DNA of 64,000 nt from Streptomyces alboflavus (GTDB taxonomy: Bacteria; Actinomycetota; Actinomycetes; Streptomycetales; Streptomycetaceae). The stretch spans positions 1 to 64,000 of the forward strand of contig NZ_JNXT01000049.1 in NCBI RefSeq assembly GCF_000716675.1, in the 5' to 3' direction. Both the position numbers and the translations under genes were made by a program. Position 1 is the first letter of the stretch. The number at the start of each line of letters is the position of its first letter. Of this stretch, positions 1 to 8,269 are shown one piece after another. Under the pieces are notes generated by a model. It was not told where the DNA came from. It worked only from the letters and a program-made list of their open reading frames with translations, and ran no database searches.

Positions 1-12
1 GGGTGGGAGTGA

Positions 13-39
13 GCCTGTCCGGCGATTGAGGACGAGGCG
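13..39 (+). repeat. Dispersed Streptomyces intergenic repeat, copy 1
   Basis: Contains the core TCCGGCGATTGAGGACGAGG. A near-identical core in the opposite orientation lies at 29603-29628. From general knowledge, this core recurs between genes in many Streptomyces genomes. Its role is unknown. Confidence 0.6.
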
Positions 40-175
40 CGGAGCGCCGATCGGGGGAGCTCCGGGGAGGCTGAGGGTGCCGGGCCGGTGGGAGGCCTGG
101 TGCGAGCAGGGGCGGGTGGGTGGGAGGAAAGGGGCAGCTGAAGATCGCGTGGGGGAGCGGGCTACGCTCGTAGCC

Positions 176-508
176 ATGAAACGCAGCGTGCTGACCCGCT
201 ACCGGGTAATGGCCTACGTCACCGCCGTCATGTTGTTGATCCTGTGCGCCTGCATGGTGGCCAAGTACGGCTTCGACAAGGGCGAGGGCCTGACGCTCGC
301 GGTCTCCCAGATCCACGGCGTCCTCTTCATCATCTACCTGGTCTTCGCCTTCGACCTCGGCTCCAAGGCGAAGTGGCCGTTCGGCAAGCTGCTCTGGGTC
401 CTTGTGTCCGGCACCATCCCGACGGCCGCGTTCTTCGTCGAACGAGGCGTCGTCCGCGAGGTCGAGCCGCTGATCACGGACCCCGCGACCCCGCTCGCCA
501 AGGCCTGA
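176..508 (+). CDS. DUF3817 family small membrane protein
   Basis: A 110-residue protein with about three hydrophobic segments (about residues 10-30, 40-62 and 68-88). The order of segments, ending in a V-S-G-T-I-P-x-x-x-F-x-x-E motif, matches DUF3817, an actinobacterial membrane family of unknown function. The ATG at 176 is preferred because the open frame upstream of it is Arg/Gly-rich and not membrane-like. The gene stands alone in front of icmA. No reaction can be assigned. Confidence 0.8.
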   Translation: MKRSVLTRYRVMAYVTAVMLLILCACMVAKYGFDKGEGLTLAVSQIHGVLFIIYLVFAFDLGSKAKWPFGKLLWVLVSGTIPTAAFFVERGVVREVEPLITDPATPLAKA

Positions 509-582
509 GGCCCGCACCGCACCCGGGCCACACCCGCGCCACACCCCCGCCACGGCGTGTCCGTGGCGGTTGGCCATCGACA

Positions 583-604
583 TTTACTAGGACGTCCAAG
601 TAAA
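583..604. promoter_or_regulatory. 22-bp palindromic operator upstream of icmA
   Basis: The half-sites TTTACT and AGTAAA flank the self-complementary GGACGTCC. Only one symmetric pair out of eleven mismatches. The site ends nine bases before the icmA ATG at 613, where there is no good ribosome-binding site. It is therefore placed to control transcription start or translation of icmA. Binding by a TetR- or GntR-type acyl-CoA-responsive repressor is inferred. Confidence 0.6.
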
Positions 605-612
605 TTGGTGGC

Positions 613-2313
613 ATGGACGCTGACGCCATCGCAGAGGGCCGCCGCCGCTGGCAGGCCCGGTACGACGCCGCGAAGAAGCGCGACGCCGATTTCACGACGC
701 TCTCCGGAGACCCGGTCGAGCCTGCCTACGGGCCCCGGCCCGGGGACACCTATGACGGCTTCGAGCGCATCGGATGGCCCGGCGAGTATCCGTTCACGCG
801 CGGCCTGTACCCCACGGGGTATCGCGGGCGTACGTGGACGATCCGCCAGTTCGCGGGCTTCGGCAACGCCGAGCAGACGAACGAGCGGTACAAGATGATC
901 CTCGCCGCCGGCGGCGGCGGCCTCAGCGTCGCCTTCGACATGCCGACGCTCATGGGGCGCGACTCCGACGACCCGCGCGCCCTCGGCGAGGTCGGCCACT
1001 GCGGTGTCGCCATCGACTCGGCCGCCGACATGGAGGTCCTGTTCAAGGACATCCCGCTCGGTGACGTGACCACGTCCATGACGATCAGCGGCCCCGCCGT
1101 CCCCGTCTTCTGCATGTACCTGGTCGCCGCCGAGCGGCAGGGCGTCGACCCGGGCGTGCTCAACGGCACGCTCCAGACCGACATCTTCAAGGAGTACATC
1201 GCGCAGAAGGAGTGGCTCTTCGAGCCCGAGCCCCATCTGCGCCTCATCGGCGACCTGATGGAGCACTGCGCCCGCGACATCCCCGCCTACAAGCCCCTCT
1301 CGGTCTCCGGCTACCACATCCGCGAGGCAGGGGCGACGGCCGCGCAGGAGCTTGCGTACACCCTCGCGGACGGCTTCGGTTACGTCGAGCTGGGCCTCAG
1401 CCGGGGCCTCGACGTCGACGTCTTCGCCCCGGGACTTTCCTTCTTCTTCGACGCCCACGTCGACTTCTTCGAGGAGATCGCCAAGTTCCGTGCGGCCAGG
1501 CGGATCTGGGCGCGCTGGATGAAGGACGTGTACGGCGCCAAGTCCGACAAGGCCCAGTGGTTGCGCTTCCACACGCAGACGGCGGGCGTCTCGCTGACCG
1601 CCCAGCAGCCGTACAACAACGTGGTCCGCACCGCCGTGGAGGCCCTCGCCGCCGTCCTCGGCGGCACGAACTCCCTCCACACCAACGCCCTCGACGAGAC
1701 CCTCGCCCTGCCCAGCGAGCAGGCCGCCGAGATCGCCCTGCGCACCCAGCAGGTCCTCATGGAGGAGACGGGCGTCGCCAACGTCGCCGACCCGCTCGGC
1801 GGTTCCTGGTACGTCGAGCAGCTCACCGACCGCATCGAGGCCGACGCCGAGAAGATCTTCGAGCAGATCAAGGAGCGGGGCCGCCGGGCTCACCCCGACG
1901 GGCAGCACCCCATCGGCCCCATCACCTCCGGCATCCTGCGCGGCATCGAGGACGGCTGGTTCACCGGCGAGATCGCCGAATCCGCCTTCCAGTACCAGCG
2001 CTCCCTGGAGAAGGGCGACAAGCGGGTCGTCGGCGTCAACGCCCACCACGGCTCCGTGACCGGTGACCTGGAGATCCTGCGCGTCAGCCACGAGGTCGAG
2101 CGGGAGCAGGTGCGTGTGCTCGCCGACCGCAAGGGGCACCGGGACGAGGCCCGCGTCCGGACCTCCCTCGACGCCATGCTCGCCGCCGCCCGCGACGGGT
2201 CCAACATGATCGCACCCATGCTGGACGCCGTCCGCGCCGAGGCGACGCTCGGCGAGATCTGCGGGGTCCTGCGCGACGAGTGGGGCGTCTACACGGAGCC
2301 CGCGGGCTTCTAG
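613..2313 (+). CDS. icmA: Isobutyryl-CoA mutase large subunit
   Basis: Coenzyme B12-dependent mutase subunit that interconverts isobutyryl-CoA and n-butyryl-CoA, linking valine breakdown to butyryl-CoA and polyketide extender supply. The 566 residues cover only the substrate-binding TIM barrel (for example W-T-I-R-Q-F-A-G-F and G-L-S-V-A-F-D-M). The C-terminal B12 domain of methylmalonyl-CoA mutase is absent and would come from a separate small subunit, IcmB, not in this window. Phe80 (R-Q-F-A-G-F) and Gln198 (I-A-Q-K-E) occupy the positions that are Tyr and Arg in methylmalonyl-CoA mutase. These residues, and the length, are those described for IcmA, so the substrate call is strong. Monocistronic. 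Confidence 0.93.
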   Translation: MDADAIAEGRRRWQARYDAAKKRDADFTTLSGDPVEPAYGPRPGDTYDGFERIGWPGEYPFTRGLYPTGYRGRTWTIRQFAGFGNAEQTNERYKMILAAGGGGLSVAFDMPTLMGRDSDDPRALGEVGHCGVAIDSAADMEVLFKDIPLGDVTTSMTISGPAVPVFCMYLVAAERQGVDPGVLNGTLQTDIFKEYIAQKEWLFEPEPHLRLIGDLMEHCARDIPAYKPLSVSGYHIREAGATAAQELAYTLADGFGYVELGLSRGLDVDVFAPGLSFFFDAHVDFFEEIAKFRAARRIWARWMKDVYGAKSDKAQWLRFHTQTAGVSLTAQQPYNNVVRTAVEALAAVLGGTNSLHTNALDETLALPSEQAAEIALRTQQVLMEETGVANVADPLGGSWYVEQLTDRIEADAEKIFEQIKERGRRAHPDGQHPIGPITSGILRGIEDGWFTGEIAESAFQYQRSLEKGDKRVVGVNAHHGSVTGDLEILRVSHEVEREQVRVLADRKGHRDEARVRTSLDAMLAAARDGSNMIAPMLDAVRAEATLGEICGVLRDEWGVYTEPAGF

Positions 2314-2591
2314 CCCTCCCGCCGGAGGGCGGCGGCGCCGGGCGAATCGGTTCCGCGCAGGCGTTGCGCGTGCAGCCGGGCCAGGGCCGGGAGCTGGCGG
2401 TGCTCCCAGGCCGTGGCCCGGCGCAGGTGCCGGTAGTGGACCCGCCACGTCATGCCCGTCGGGCGGTCCAGGACGACGAACGCGCCGTCGACCTCCCGCA
2501 CGGTGCCTGGGCGGATGCCCGCCGCTGTGCTGAACACCGCGGGCCGGTGCGCCCGGCTCCTCGGGGCCGCCGTGGGGTGCTGCGCGGTCAC
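2310..2591 (-). CDS. Hypothetical protein, coupled to the upstream small gene
   Basis: About 93 residues from a GTG at 2591 that overlaps the stop of the preceding gene as GTGA, so the two are probably translationally coupled. The frame runs further upstream, but that part is antisense-like and Arg/Pro-rich. The core (G-T-V-R-E-V-D-G-A-F-V-V-L-D-R-P-T-G-x-x-W) looks like a small beta-rich domain. I do not recognise a family. The tail is Arg-rich. Confidence 0.6.
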   Translation of the reverse strand: MTAQHPTAAPRSRAHRPAVFSTAAGIRPGTVREVDGAFVVLDRPTGMTWRVHYRHLRRATAWEHRQLPALARLHAQRLRGTDSPGAAALRREG

Positions 2592-2809
2592 AGCAGCTCG
2601 CCCCGGCTGCGGGCGTTCGCCTTCGCGGTACGCGCCCTCAACTGCTGTGCGGGGGTGGCCGGTTGGGTGTTCTCCGGGGCGACGGTCCACTCCCGCCCGC
2701 CGGTGATCGGGCGCAGGGACCAGAGTCCGCACCACTCGCCCCGGAACTCGCCGAGCAGGTCGCGTGAGATGTCCAGGACGAGGGTGCCGGGGGTCGGGAT
2801 GTCGGCCAT
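2588..2809 (-). CDS. Hypothetical small protein next to an HTH/DUF397 locus
   Basis: 73 residues starting at the ATG at 2809, with GGAGAGG about eight bases upstream. It is Trp-containing (G-E-W-C-G-L-W-S-L-R-P) with a basic C-terminal helix. Small proteins of this kind sit divergently from HTH-DUF5753 genes in many streptomycetes; here the regulator begins about 100 bases away on the other strand. Function unknown. Confidence 0.65.
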   Translation of the reverse strand: MADIPTPGTLVLDISRDLLGEFRGEWCGLWSLRPITGGREWTVAPENTQPATPAQQLRARTAKANARSRGELL

Positions 2810-2916
2810 GTTCGTACCTCTCCGTAGCGAATCCACTACCAAGGGGCTTCAGCGTGGCCTACGTTGGGAGAACCATTCAACGTGGACGCGGGGGAGGAAA
2901 GGTTGGTGAAGGCCCG

Positions 2917-3731
2917 TTGAACCGCAAGGAGTTGGACCCGGACAGCTCTCCGAAGGCAGCCTTCGGGGCGCGTGTGCGCAGTTGGCGTGAGGAACGCGGC
3001 TGGACTCAGGACGAGTTGGCCGAACGCATGGGGTACTCCAGTACACATCTCTCCTCCGTCGAAACCGGCCGAAAGATGCCAACCTTGCGCCTCGCGCGGC
3101 GTTTGGACGTGGCTTTTGGGGCCGAGGAAACGTTCGAACGCGCGTGGCGGGTGGTGCGCAACGCGGGCTTGCTGGAGGGCTTTCCGCAGTTCGTCGATCA
3201 CGAAGCGGAGGCGGCCGAGATCCGGGTGTACGAGGTGGGTGTCATTCCCGGACTGCTCCAGACCCCGGAGTACGCGACGGTGCCGTCAAGCGTGGGGCGA
3301 TCACAAGCGAGCAGGCGGAGGAGCGGATCGCGCTCGTTGCGGAGCGGCAGGCGTCCCTCACCCGGACGCCCCCACCGTTGGTCTTCGTGGTGCTGGACGA
3401 GAGCTGTCTCCGTCGACCGATCGGTGAACCCGCCGTCATGGAGGCTCAGTTCGCGCGCCTGGTTGAGTTCGCCGAGTTGCCGAACACCGTGCTCCAGGTG
3501 GCCCTGTTCGAAATGGGGGATCGCCGCCCACTCAGTCTGCCGATCTACCTCCTGACGCTGGCGGACCGCTCGCTGGTGTCGTACGCCGAGTCCGCACAGC
3601 GGGGCCACCTCGAACGGGACAACACATTCGTGCTACCCCTGCTGACGGCCTACCATCAATTGCAGGCCGAAGCGCTCTCTCAGGCGGCATCCGTGACCAT
3701 GCTCAACGAGCTACGAAAGGGCACCCCGTGA
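2917..3731 (+). pseudogene. Frameshifted HTH (XRE)-DUF5753 regulator
   Basis: The first part encodes an XRE HTH (W-T-Q-D-E-L-A-E-R-M-G-Y then S-S-V-E-T-G-R-K) and the start of DUF5753, up to L-L-Q-T-P-E-Y-A at about 3276. From there the homologous protein continues in another frame (G-A-V-K-R-G-A-I-T-S-E-Q to the stop at 3731). The change suits loss of 3n+1 bases; about ten missing bases would restore the usual spacing. No slippery heptamer is evident. Start taken as TTG 2917 after GGAGGAAAGG. The stop overlaps the GTG of the first DUF397 gene (GTGA). Alternative: a sequencing error. Confidence 0.75.
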
Positions 3732-3937
3732 CTACCGAAACCCCCCGTTGGTTCGCGTCTTCGTACAGCGAGAACGGCGGGGCCTGCGTCGAAATTGCTG
3801 CCAACCTCGTCGCCTCGCGCGGCGTGGTCCCCGTCCGTGACTCCAAGCGTCCGGAAGGTCCGGTTCTGGGCTTCCCGACCCGCGCGTTCTCGTCTTTCGT
3901 GGACGGCGTGAAGGCCGGAGGGCTCGGGAGTATCTGA
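3728..3937 (+). CDS. DUF397 protein, array copy 1
   Basis: 69 residues with the DUF397 signature: W-F-x-S-S-Y-S then G-x-C-V-E-I-A, then R-D-S-K-R-P-x-G-P, ending A-F-x-x-F-V. Proteins of this family are usually coupled to an HTH-DUF5753 regulator and are thought to work with it; the biochemical role is poorly defined. The GTG overlaps the upstream stop. The regulator is frameshifted, so this copy's partner may be lost. Confidence 0.85.
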   Translation: MTTETPRWFASSYSENGGACVEIAANLVASRGVVPVRDSKRPEGPVLGFPTRAFSSFVDGVKAGGLGSI

Positions 3938-3972
3938 TCCCGGATCCCACGCGCATGACGAAAGGGCACCTT

Positions 3973-4170
3973 GTGACGACCGAAGTGCCACGTTGGTTCA
4001 CGTCCTCCTACAGCAACAACGGCGGTCAGTGTGTCGAGGTCGCCGTCAACCTGGCCGCCGCGCACGGCATAGTCCCCATCCGTGACTCCAAGCGTCCGAA
4101 GGGCCCTGTCGTGGACGTCCGCGCCGACGCGTTCTCGTGCTTCGTGAACGGTCTGAAGGGCGCCTCGTGA
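3973..4170 (+). CDS. DUF397 protein, array copy 2
   Basis: 65 residues from the GTG at 3973. That start has the same leader (CGAAAGGGCACC then GTGAC) as copy 1, so it is preferred over the ATG at 3955. Signature W-F-T-S-S-Y-S-N-N-G-G-Q-C-V-E-V-A and R-D-S-K-R-P-K-G-P is intact. It ends G-L-K-G-A-S, the same tail as copy 3 of the array. The stop overlaps the start of a deleted copy. Confidence 0.82.
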   Translation: MTTEVPRWFTSSYSNNGGQCVEVAVNLAAAHGIVPIRDSKRPKGPVVDVRADAFSCFVNGLKGAS

Positions 4171-4281
4171 CTGCCGAATCTCAGTCCCGGTCCGCGACTC
4201 CAAGCGTCCGAAGGGCCCTGTCGTGGACGTCCGCGCCGACGCGTTCTCGTGCTTCGTGAACGGTCTGAAGGGCGCCTCGTG
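4168..4281 (+). pseudogene. Internally deleted DUF397 copy (a)
   Basis: It starts like the intact copies (GTGACTGCCGAATCT) and jumps straight to the GACTCCAAGCGTCCGAAGGG segment. The middle, encoding W-F-T-S-S-Y-S to V-V-P-V, is gone. The downstream half is read out of frame and stops after about 30 codons. The remainder is almost identical to copy 2, so it derives from a recent tandem duplication with deletion. Confidence 0.75.
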
Positions 4282-4380
4282 ACTGCCGAATCTCAGTCCC
4301 CGTCCGAGACTCCAAGCGTCCGAACGGCCCGGTCCTGGACGTCCACGCTCGCGCGTTCGCCGACTTCGTGGGTGGCGTGA
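4279..4380 (+). pseudogene. Internally deleted DUF397 copy (b)
   Basis: Has the same deletion junction as the preceding remnant: GTGACTGCCGAATCTCAGTC followed by the R-D-S-K coding segment in the wrong frame. Its 3' half (GCGTTCGCCGACTTCGTGGG) resembles the last array copy, so it is a mosaic. Its out-of-frame stop at 4378-4380 falls on the GTG that opens copy 3. Confidence 0.7.
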
Positions 4381-4592
4381 AGGGCGGCGACTTCGGCAAC
4401 ACCGCATCCCCGAGCTGGTTCACGTCCTCCTACAGCGACAACGGCGGCCAGTGCATAGAGGTCGCCGCTAACCTCGTCGCCGCACACGGCATAGTTCCGG
4501 TCCGCGACTCCAAGCGTCCGGACGGCCCCGTCGTGCACGTTCGCGCCGACGCGTTTTCGTGCTTCGTGAACGGACTGAAGGGCGCCTCGTGA
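4377..4592 (+). CDS. DUF397 protein, array copy 3
   Basis: About 71 residues from GTG 4377 (GTG 4368 is possible). Its N-terminus, V-K-G-G-D-F-G-N-T-A, is formed from the C-terminal coding end of the deleted copy before it, so this intact domain carries a chimeric leader. The DUF397 core is complete (W-F-T-S-S-Y-S-D-N-G-G-Q-C-I-E-V-A; R-D-S-K-R-P-D-G-P). The stop overlaps the next GTG. Confidence 0.78.
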   Translation: MKGGDFGNTASPSWFTSSYSDNGGQCIEVAANLVAAHGIVPVRDSKRPDGPVVHVRADAFSCFVNGLKGAS

Positions 4593-4798
4593 ACACCGAA
4601 TCCCCGCGCTGGTTCACGTCCTCCCACAGCGGCAACGGCGGCCAGTGCATGGAGGTCGCCGTCAACCTCGCCGCCGCCCACGGCACAGTCCCCGTCCGCG
4701 ACTCCAAGCACCCCGACGGCCCCGTCCTCCACCTCCCCGCCCGCGCGTTCGCCGACTTCGTGGGCGGTGTGAAGGACGGCGGCCTCGGCGCCCGCTGA
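4589..4798 (+). CDS. DUF397 protein, array copy 4
   Basis: 69 residues from GTG 4589, overlapping the previous stop by four bases. Complete DUF397 core (W-F-T-S-S-H-S; C-M-E-V-A-V-N-L; R-D-S-K-H-P-D-G-P) with the C-terminus F-V-G-G-V-K-D-G-G-L. It ends one base before the convergent histidine kinase gene, leaving no room for a separate terminator. Confidence 0.82.
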   Translation: MNTESPRWFTSSHSGNGGQCMEVAVNLAAAHGTVPVRDSKHPDGPVLHLPARAFADFVGGVKDGGLGAR

Positions 4799-4799
4799 C

Positions 4800-6212
4800 C
4801 TAGGTCGGCCACGTCAGGCGGAACAACGCCCCGCCGCCCGGGGCCTGTTCCGCCGTCAGTTCCGCGCCGTGGGCCCGGGCGATCTGGCGTGCCATGGCCA
4901 GGCCCAGGCCGGAGCCGGGCAGCGCACGGGCCCGTTCGGCGCGGTAGAAGCGGTCGAAGACGTGCGGCAGGTCTTCCGGGGCGATGCCGGGGCCGTGGTC
5001 CCGGACGGTCAGGCCCGCCGTGGTCAGGGACACCTCCACCACCGCCCCGGCCGGGCTGAACTTCGCCGCGTTGTCGAGGAGGTTGGTGACCAGGCGGGCG
5101 AGTCGCGCGGGCACGCCGGGCAGCGTCAGCCCGGCCGCGTCCGGAGCGACGTCGTACGTGAAGACGATCGCGGGCCAGTGCTCGCGCGCCGCGTTCACGA
5201 CGTGCTCGGTCAGCGCGGCGACCCGTACCTCCTCCAGGAGCGGCTGCGGCTCCTCGTCGCGGGCCAGTTCGATCAGGTCGTTGACCAGGCCGGTGACCTC
5301 GCGCAGCTGACGGCCGAGCGCGGCCGACGCGCGGTCCCGCTGCTCCGGCGTCAAGCGGTCCGCGCGGCCGAGGAGTTCGGCGTTCGTACGCAACGACGTC
5401 AGCGGCGTACGCAACTCGTGCGAGGCGTCGGCGACGAGGCGGCGGCGGGCCGCGACGGATTCCTCCAGCTCGCCGAGCATGGTGTTGAAGGCGGTGGCGA
5501 GCCGCGTCACCTCGTCCTCGCCGCGGCCGCCGGGCGGCCCGGGCGGCAGCTCGATGCGGTGCCGGGCGTCGCGGGTCGCGGCGATGCGCTCCGCCGTCGC
5601 CGTGAGCCGCGCGACGGGCGCGAGCCCCGTACGGGAGACCCAGTAGCCGCCGAGCGCGGACAGCAGGATGCCCGCGCCGCCCACCACCGACAGGATCGCC
5701 GCCGTCTGCCGCACCCCGCGCTCGGCGATGTCGGCGCGCAGCGCCACCTGGACGGCCGCGCCCTTGCCGTAGGTGGTGGTGAACATGCGCCCCGGCTTGC
5801 CGCCTGGGAGGGTGAAGTTCGAGTAGTAGGGGGCGAGTTCACCCGCCGCGACCTGCCGCGTTGAGCGGTTCACGGGCAGCAGGTACGGCTTCTCCGGGTC
5901 GTCGGCCGCGGCGGCGGGGACGATCTGCGCGCAGGCTGGTGCGCCCAGGAAACGGCACTCGCCCGCGAGGACGCCGTGGTCCCGCTCCCCGGACCGGTGC
6001 TCCTGCGCGGCCAGCGTCGCCGACTGGGCGAGGTTCTGGTCGAGCTGCTGGTACAGCTTGTAGCGGAGCACGAAGAACGACGCCGTGCAGACGCAGATCG
6101 CGACCAGCGCCACCGCGGCGGACGCCGCCACCGCGAGGCGGGTGCGCAGCGGACGGCGCCGCCGCCAGCGGGCGCCCAGGGCGCGGCGGCGGCCGCCTCC
6201 GGGGGCGCTCAC
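4800..6212 (-). CDS. Two-component sensor histidine kinase
   Basis: 470 residues. A basic N-terminus leads to TM1 (about 25-48), an extracytoplasmic sensor of about 120 residues containing two Cys (C86, C94), then TM2 (about 172-193), HAMP, and a HisKA domain with H265 in A-S-H-E-L-R-T-P. N box N-L-L-D-N-A-A-K and G boxes D-H-G-P-G-I and G-S-G-L-G-L-A follow. The GTG start overlaps the response-regulator stop (GTGA), so the pair is co-translated. The divergent MurG-like and dehydratase genes suggest cell-envelope sensing (inferred). Confidence 0.9.
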   Translation of the reverse strand: MSAPGGGRRRALGARWRRRRPLRTRLAVAASAAVALVAICVCTASFFVLRYKLYQQLDQNLAQSATLAAQEHRSGERDHGVLAGECRFLGAPACAQIVPAAAADDPEKPYLLPVNRSTRQVAAGELAPYYSNFTLPGGKPGRMFTTTYGKGAAVQVALRADIAERGVRQTAAILSVVGGAGILLSALGGYWVSRTGLAPVARLTATAERIAATRDARHRIELPPGPPGGRGEDEVTRLATAFNTMLGELEESVAARRRLVADASHELRTPLTSLRTNAELLGRADRLTPEQRDRASAALGRQLREVTGLVNDLIELARDEEPQPLLEEVRVAALTEHVVNAAREHWPAIVFTYDVAPDAAGLTLPGVPARLARLVTNLLDNAAKFSPAGAVVEVSLTTAGLTVRDHGPGIAPEDLPHVFDRFYRAERARALPGSGLGLAMARQIARAHGAELTAEQAPGGGALFRLTWPT

Positions 6213-6940
6213 GGCGAACCGAGCCGGTAGCCGACGCCGTGCACGGTGTGCACGAGCCGCGCCTCGCCGCCGGACTCCAGCTTGCGGCGCAGATAACCGA
6301 CGTACACCGCGAGGGAGTTGGAGTCAGGGCCGAAGTCGCGGCCCCACACCGCCTCGTGGATCAGTTCGCGGGGCAGGACCTGCCCGGAGTTCCGCAGCAG
6401 GAGTTCCAGGAGCGTCGCCTCGGTGCGGCTGAACTCGATGCGGCGCCCGGCGCGCTCGCCGGTGCGGGTCCGGGTGTCGAGCGTCAGATCGCCGTACGAG
6501 AGGGCGTCGCCGTCGGCTTCCGGGCCGCCGGGGCCCGCCGGGTCGGGGGCGGCCCGGCGCAGGAGTGCCCGGACCCGCGCCACCAGCTCGTCCAGGGCGA
6601 ACGGCTTGACCAGGTAGTCGTCGGCCCCCGCGTCCAGGCCGTCGACGCGGTCGCTCACCGAGTCCAGAGCCGTCAGGACGAGGACCGGGGTGCGGTCGCC
6701 CGCCGCGCGCAGCCTCCGGCACACGGCGAGGCCGTCGAGCACGGGCATCTTCACGTCCAGGACGAGGAGGTCCGGCTCCCACCTGGCCACCGCGGTCAGC
6801 GCGCGGTGGCCGTCGGCGGCACCGCGCACCAGATGGCCCTCGACGCTCAGCGCGTCCTCGACGGCGGCACGCACTTCGGGGTCGTCGTCGACGACAAGGA
6901 CTTTAGAGGCGTACGCGGCGCGCGCGGGCGGCGGCGTCAT
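6209..6940 (-). CDS. OmpR-family response regulator
   Basis: 243 residues from the ATG at 6940 (a GTG/ATG farther up to 7024 is possible but gives an Arg/Pro-rich leader). Receiver domain with acidic D18-D20, phospho-acceptor D62 (L-V-L-D-V-K-M-P), V-L-T-A and K-P-F-A. The C-terminal winged helix has the OmpR ending V-Y-V-G-Y-L-R-R-K-L then V-H-T-V-H-G-V-G-Y-R-L. First gene of the operon with the kinase; likely target is the divergent promoter with the direct repeat at 7031-7047. Confidence 0.9.
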   Translation of the reverse strand: MTPPPARAAYASKVLVVDDDPEVRAAVEDALSVEGHLVRGAADGHRALTAVARWEPDLLVLDVKMPVLDGLAVCRRLRAAGDRTPVLVLTALDSVSDRVDGLDAGADDYLVKPFALDELVARVRALLRRAAPDPAGPGGPEADGDALSYGDLTLDTRTRTGERAGRRIEFSRTEATLLELLLRNSGQVLPRELIHEAVWGRDFGPDSNSLAVYVGYLRRKLESGGEARLVHTVHGVGYRLGSP

Positions 6941-7030
6941 GCGGCGGCGCCCGGGGCGGGCCGGGTCCCGGGAAGACCGCACCTCGTGCGGCACAGGAAC
7001 GAACTCATGCACCAAAGGTGCCAAACCCGG

Positions 7031-7047
7031 CTCTTAAAACCCTCTTA
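7031..7047. promoter_or_regulatory. Direct repeat, candidate response-regulator site
   Basis: CTCTTA occurs at 7031-7036 and again at 7042-7047, an 11-base (one helical turn) spacing. Tandem half-sites with this spacing are typical of OmpR-family regulators. The site lies in the gap between the response regulator and the MurG-like gene, 25 bases before the latter's ATG, in an AT-rich patch. Confidence 0.5.
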
Positions 7048-7072
7048 GGACGGGTCGCGAAGCTCCGGCGTC

Positions 7073-8269
7073 ATGAGAACTCCCGTCACTCCCGCCGCGG
7101 CCCGCGCCGCGGCGACCCACACGTACAGGCCGCTGTCCGTCGTGATCGGCGCGGGCGGCACCGGCGGCCACATCTACCCGGGTCTCGCCCTCGCCGACGC
7201 CCTGCGCCGCGCCGTGCCGGACGCGGTGATCTCCTTCGTGGGCACCGAGCGCGGCCTGGAGACCCGGCTCATCCCCGAGGCCGGGTACCGGCTGCACACC
7301 GTCGACATGATCCCCTTCGACCCGTCCCTCGGCGCCCGCCGCTATCTGCTGCCCGCCGCCCTGGTGAAGTCCGGCGCCCAGTGCCGGGCCATCCTGCGCG
7401 AGCAGGGCGCGCAGGTCGCCGTCGGCATGGGCGGCTACCCGAGCGCCCCCGTCATCGTCGGCGCCCGCATGGCAGGCCTGCCCAGCCTCATCCACGAGTC
7501 CAACGCCGTCCCGGGCCGAGCCAACCGCTTCGCCGCCCGCCTCACCCCGCACATCGCCGTCGCCTTCGACCGCAGCCGCGCCCACCTGCCGGGCGGCGAC
7601 CGCGCCGTCACCACCGGCATGCCCATCGCCGCCGCCCTCGCCGCCCTGGACCGGGACGCGCTGCGCGCCGAGGCCCGGCGCGCCCTCGGCGTGCCCGAAG
7701 GGGCCCGCCTCGTCCTCTTCAACGGCGGCAGCCTCGGCGCCGCCCGCCTCACGGAGGCCGCGCTCGGGCTCGCCGCGCGCTGGCGGTGGCGTGGCGACGT
7801 ATCCCTGCTGATCAAGACCGGTCCCGCCGCCCTCGACGAGACGCGGCGGCGGCTCGCGTACGAAGGCGGGGACGCGGTCGCCCGCGCCGTGCCCTACCTC
7901 GACCGGATGGACCTCGCCTACGCCGCCGCCGACCTCGTCGTCTGCCGCGCGGGCTCCGCCACCGTCGCCGAACTCGCCGCCACCGGCGTCCCCGCCGTCC
8001 TCGTGCCCTACCCGCACGCCCCCGGCGACCACCAGACCCACAACGCCCGGGTCCTCTCCGACGCCGGCGCCGGGCTCCTCCTGCCCGACACCGAGACCAC
8101 CGCCGACCGGCTCGCCGGGCTCCTCGAACCGCTACTCGCCGAACCCGCCCGGCTCGCCGCGATGAGCGGCGCCGCCGACCCCGGCCCGCACGCCCGCGCC
8201 GCCGACCTGCTCGCCGAGCGGGTCCTGCACCTCACCCACCGCACCGACCACCTGGAGTACGCCGCATGA
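7073..8269 (+). CDS. MurG-like UDP-N-acetylglucosaminyltransferase paralogue
   Basis: 398-residue GT28 glycosyltransferase. MurG transfers GlcNAc to lipid I to make lipid II on the inner membrane face. Present are the N-terminal G-A-G-G-T-G-G-H-I-Y-P-G (about 26-37), the H-E-S-N segment (H-E-Q-N in MurG), G-G-S-L-G-A, C-R-A-G-S-A-T-V-A-E-L and H-Q-T-H-N-A. It is outside any division/cell-wall gene cluster, so it is a paralogue rather than the housekeeping murG. Coupled by ATGA to a sugar-nucleotide dehydratase, it may add a modified sugar or act on a modified lipid I (inferred). Confidence 0.8.
   Translation: MRTPVTPAAARAAATHTYRPLSVVIGAGGTGGHIYPGLALADALRRAVPDAVISFVGTERGLETRLIPEAGYRLHTVDMIPFDPSLGARRYLLPAALVKSGAQCRAILREQGAQVAVGMGGYPSAPVIVGARMAGLPSLIHESNAVPGRANRFAARLTPHIAVAFDRSRAHLPGGDRAVTTGMPIAAALAALDRDALRAEARRALGVPEGARLVLFNGGSLGAARLTEAALGLAARWRWRGDVSLLIKTGPAALDETRRRLAYEGGDAVARAVPYLDRMDLAYAAADLVVCRAGSATVAELAATGVPAVLVPYPHAPGDHQTHNARVLSDAGAGLLLPDTETTADRLAGLLEPLLAEPARLAAMSGAADPGPHARAADLLAERVLHLTHRTDHLEYAA

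Noticed and set aside
334..2448. 704-codon open frame antisense to icmA
   Set aside because: Produced by GC-rich third positions; the product is Gly/Asp/Val/Arg-rich, has no family features and lies over a clear gene.
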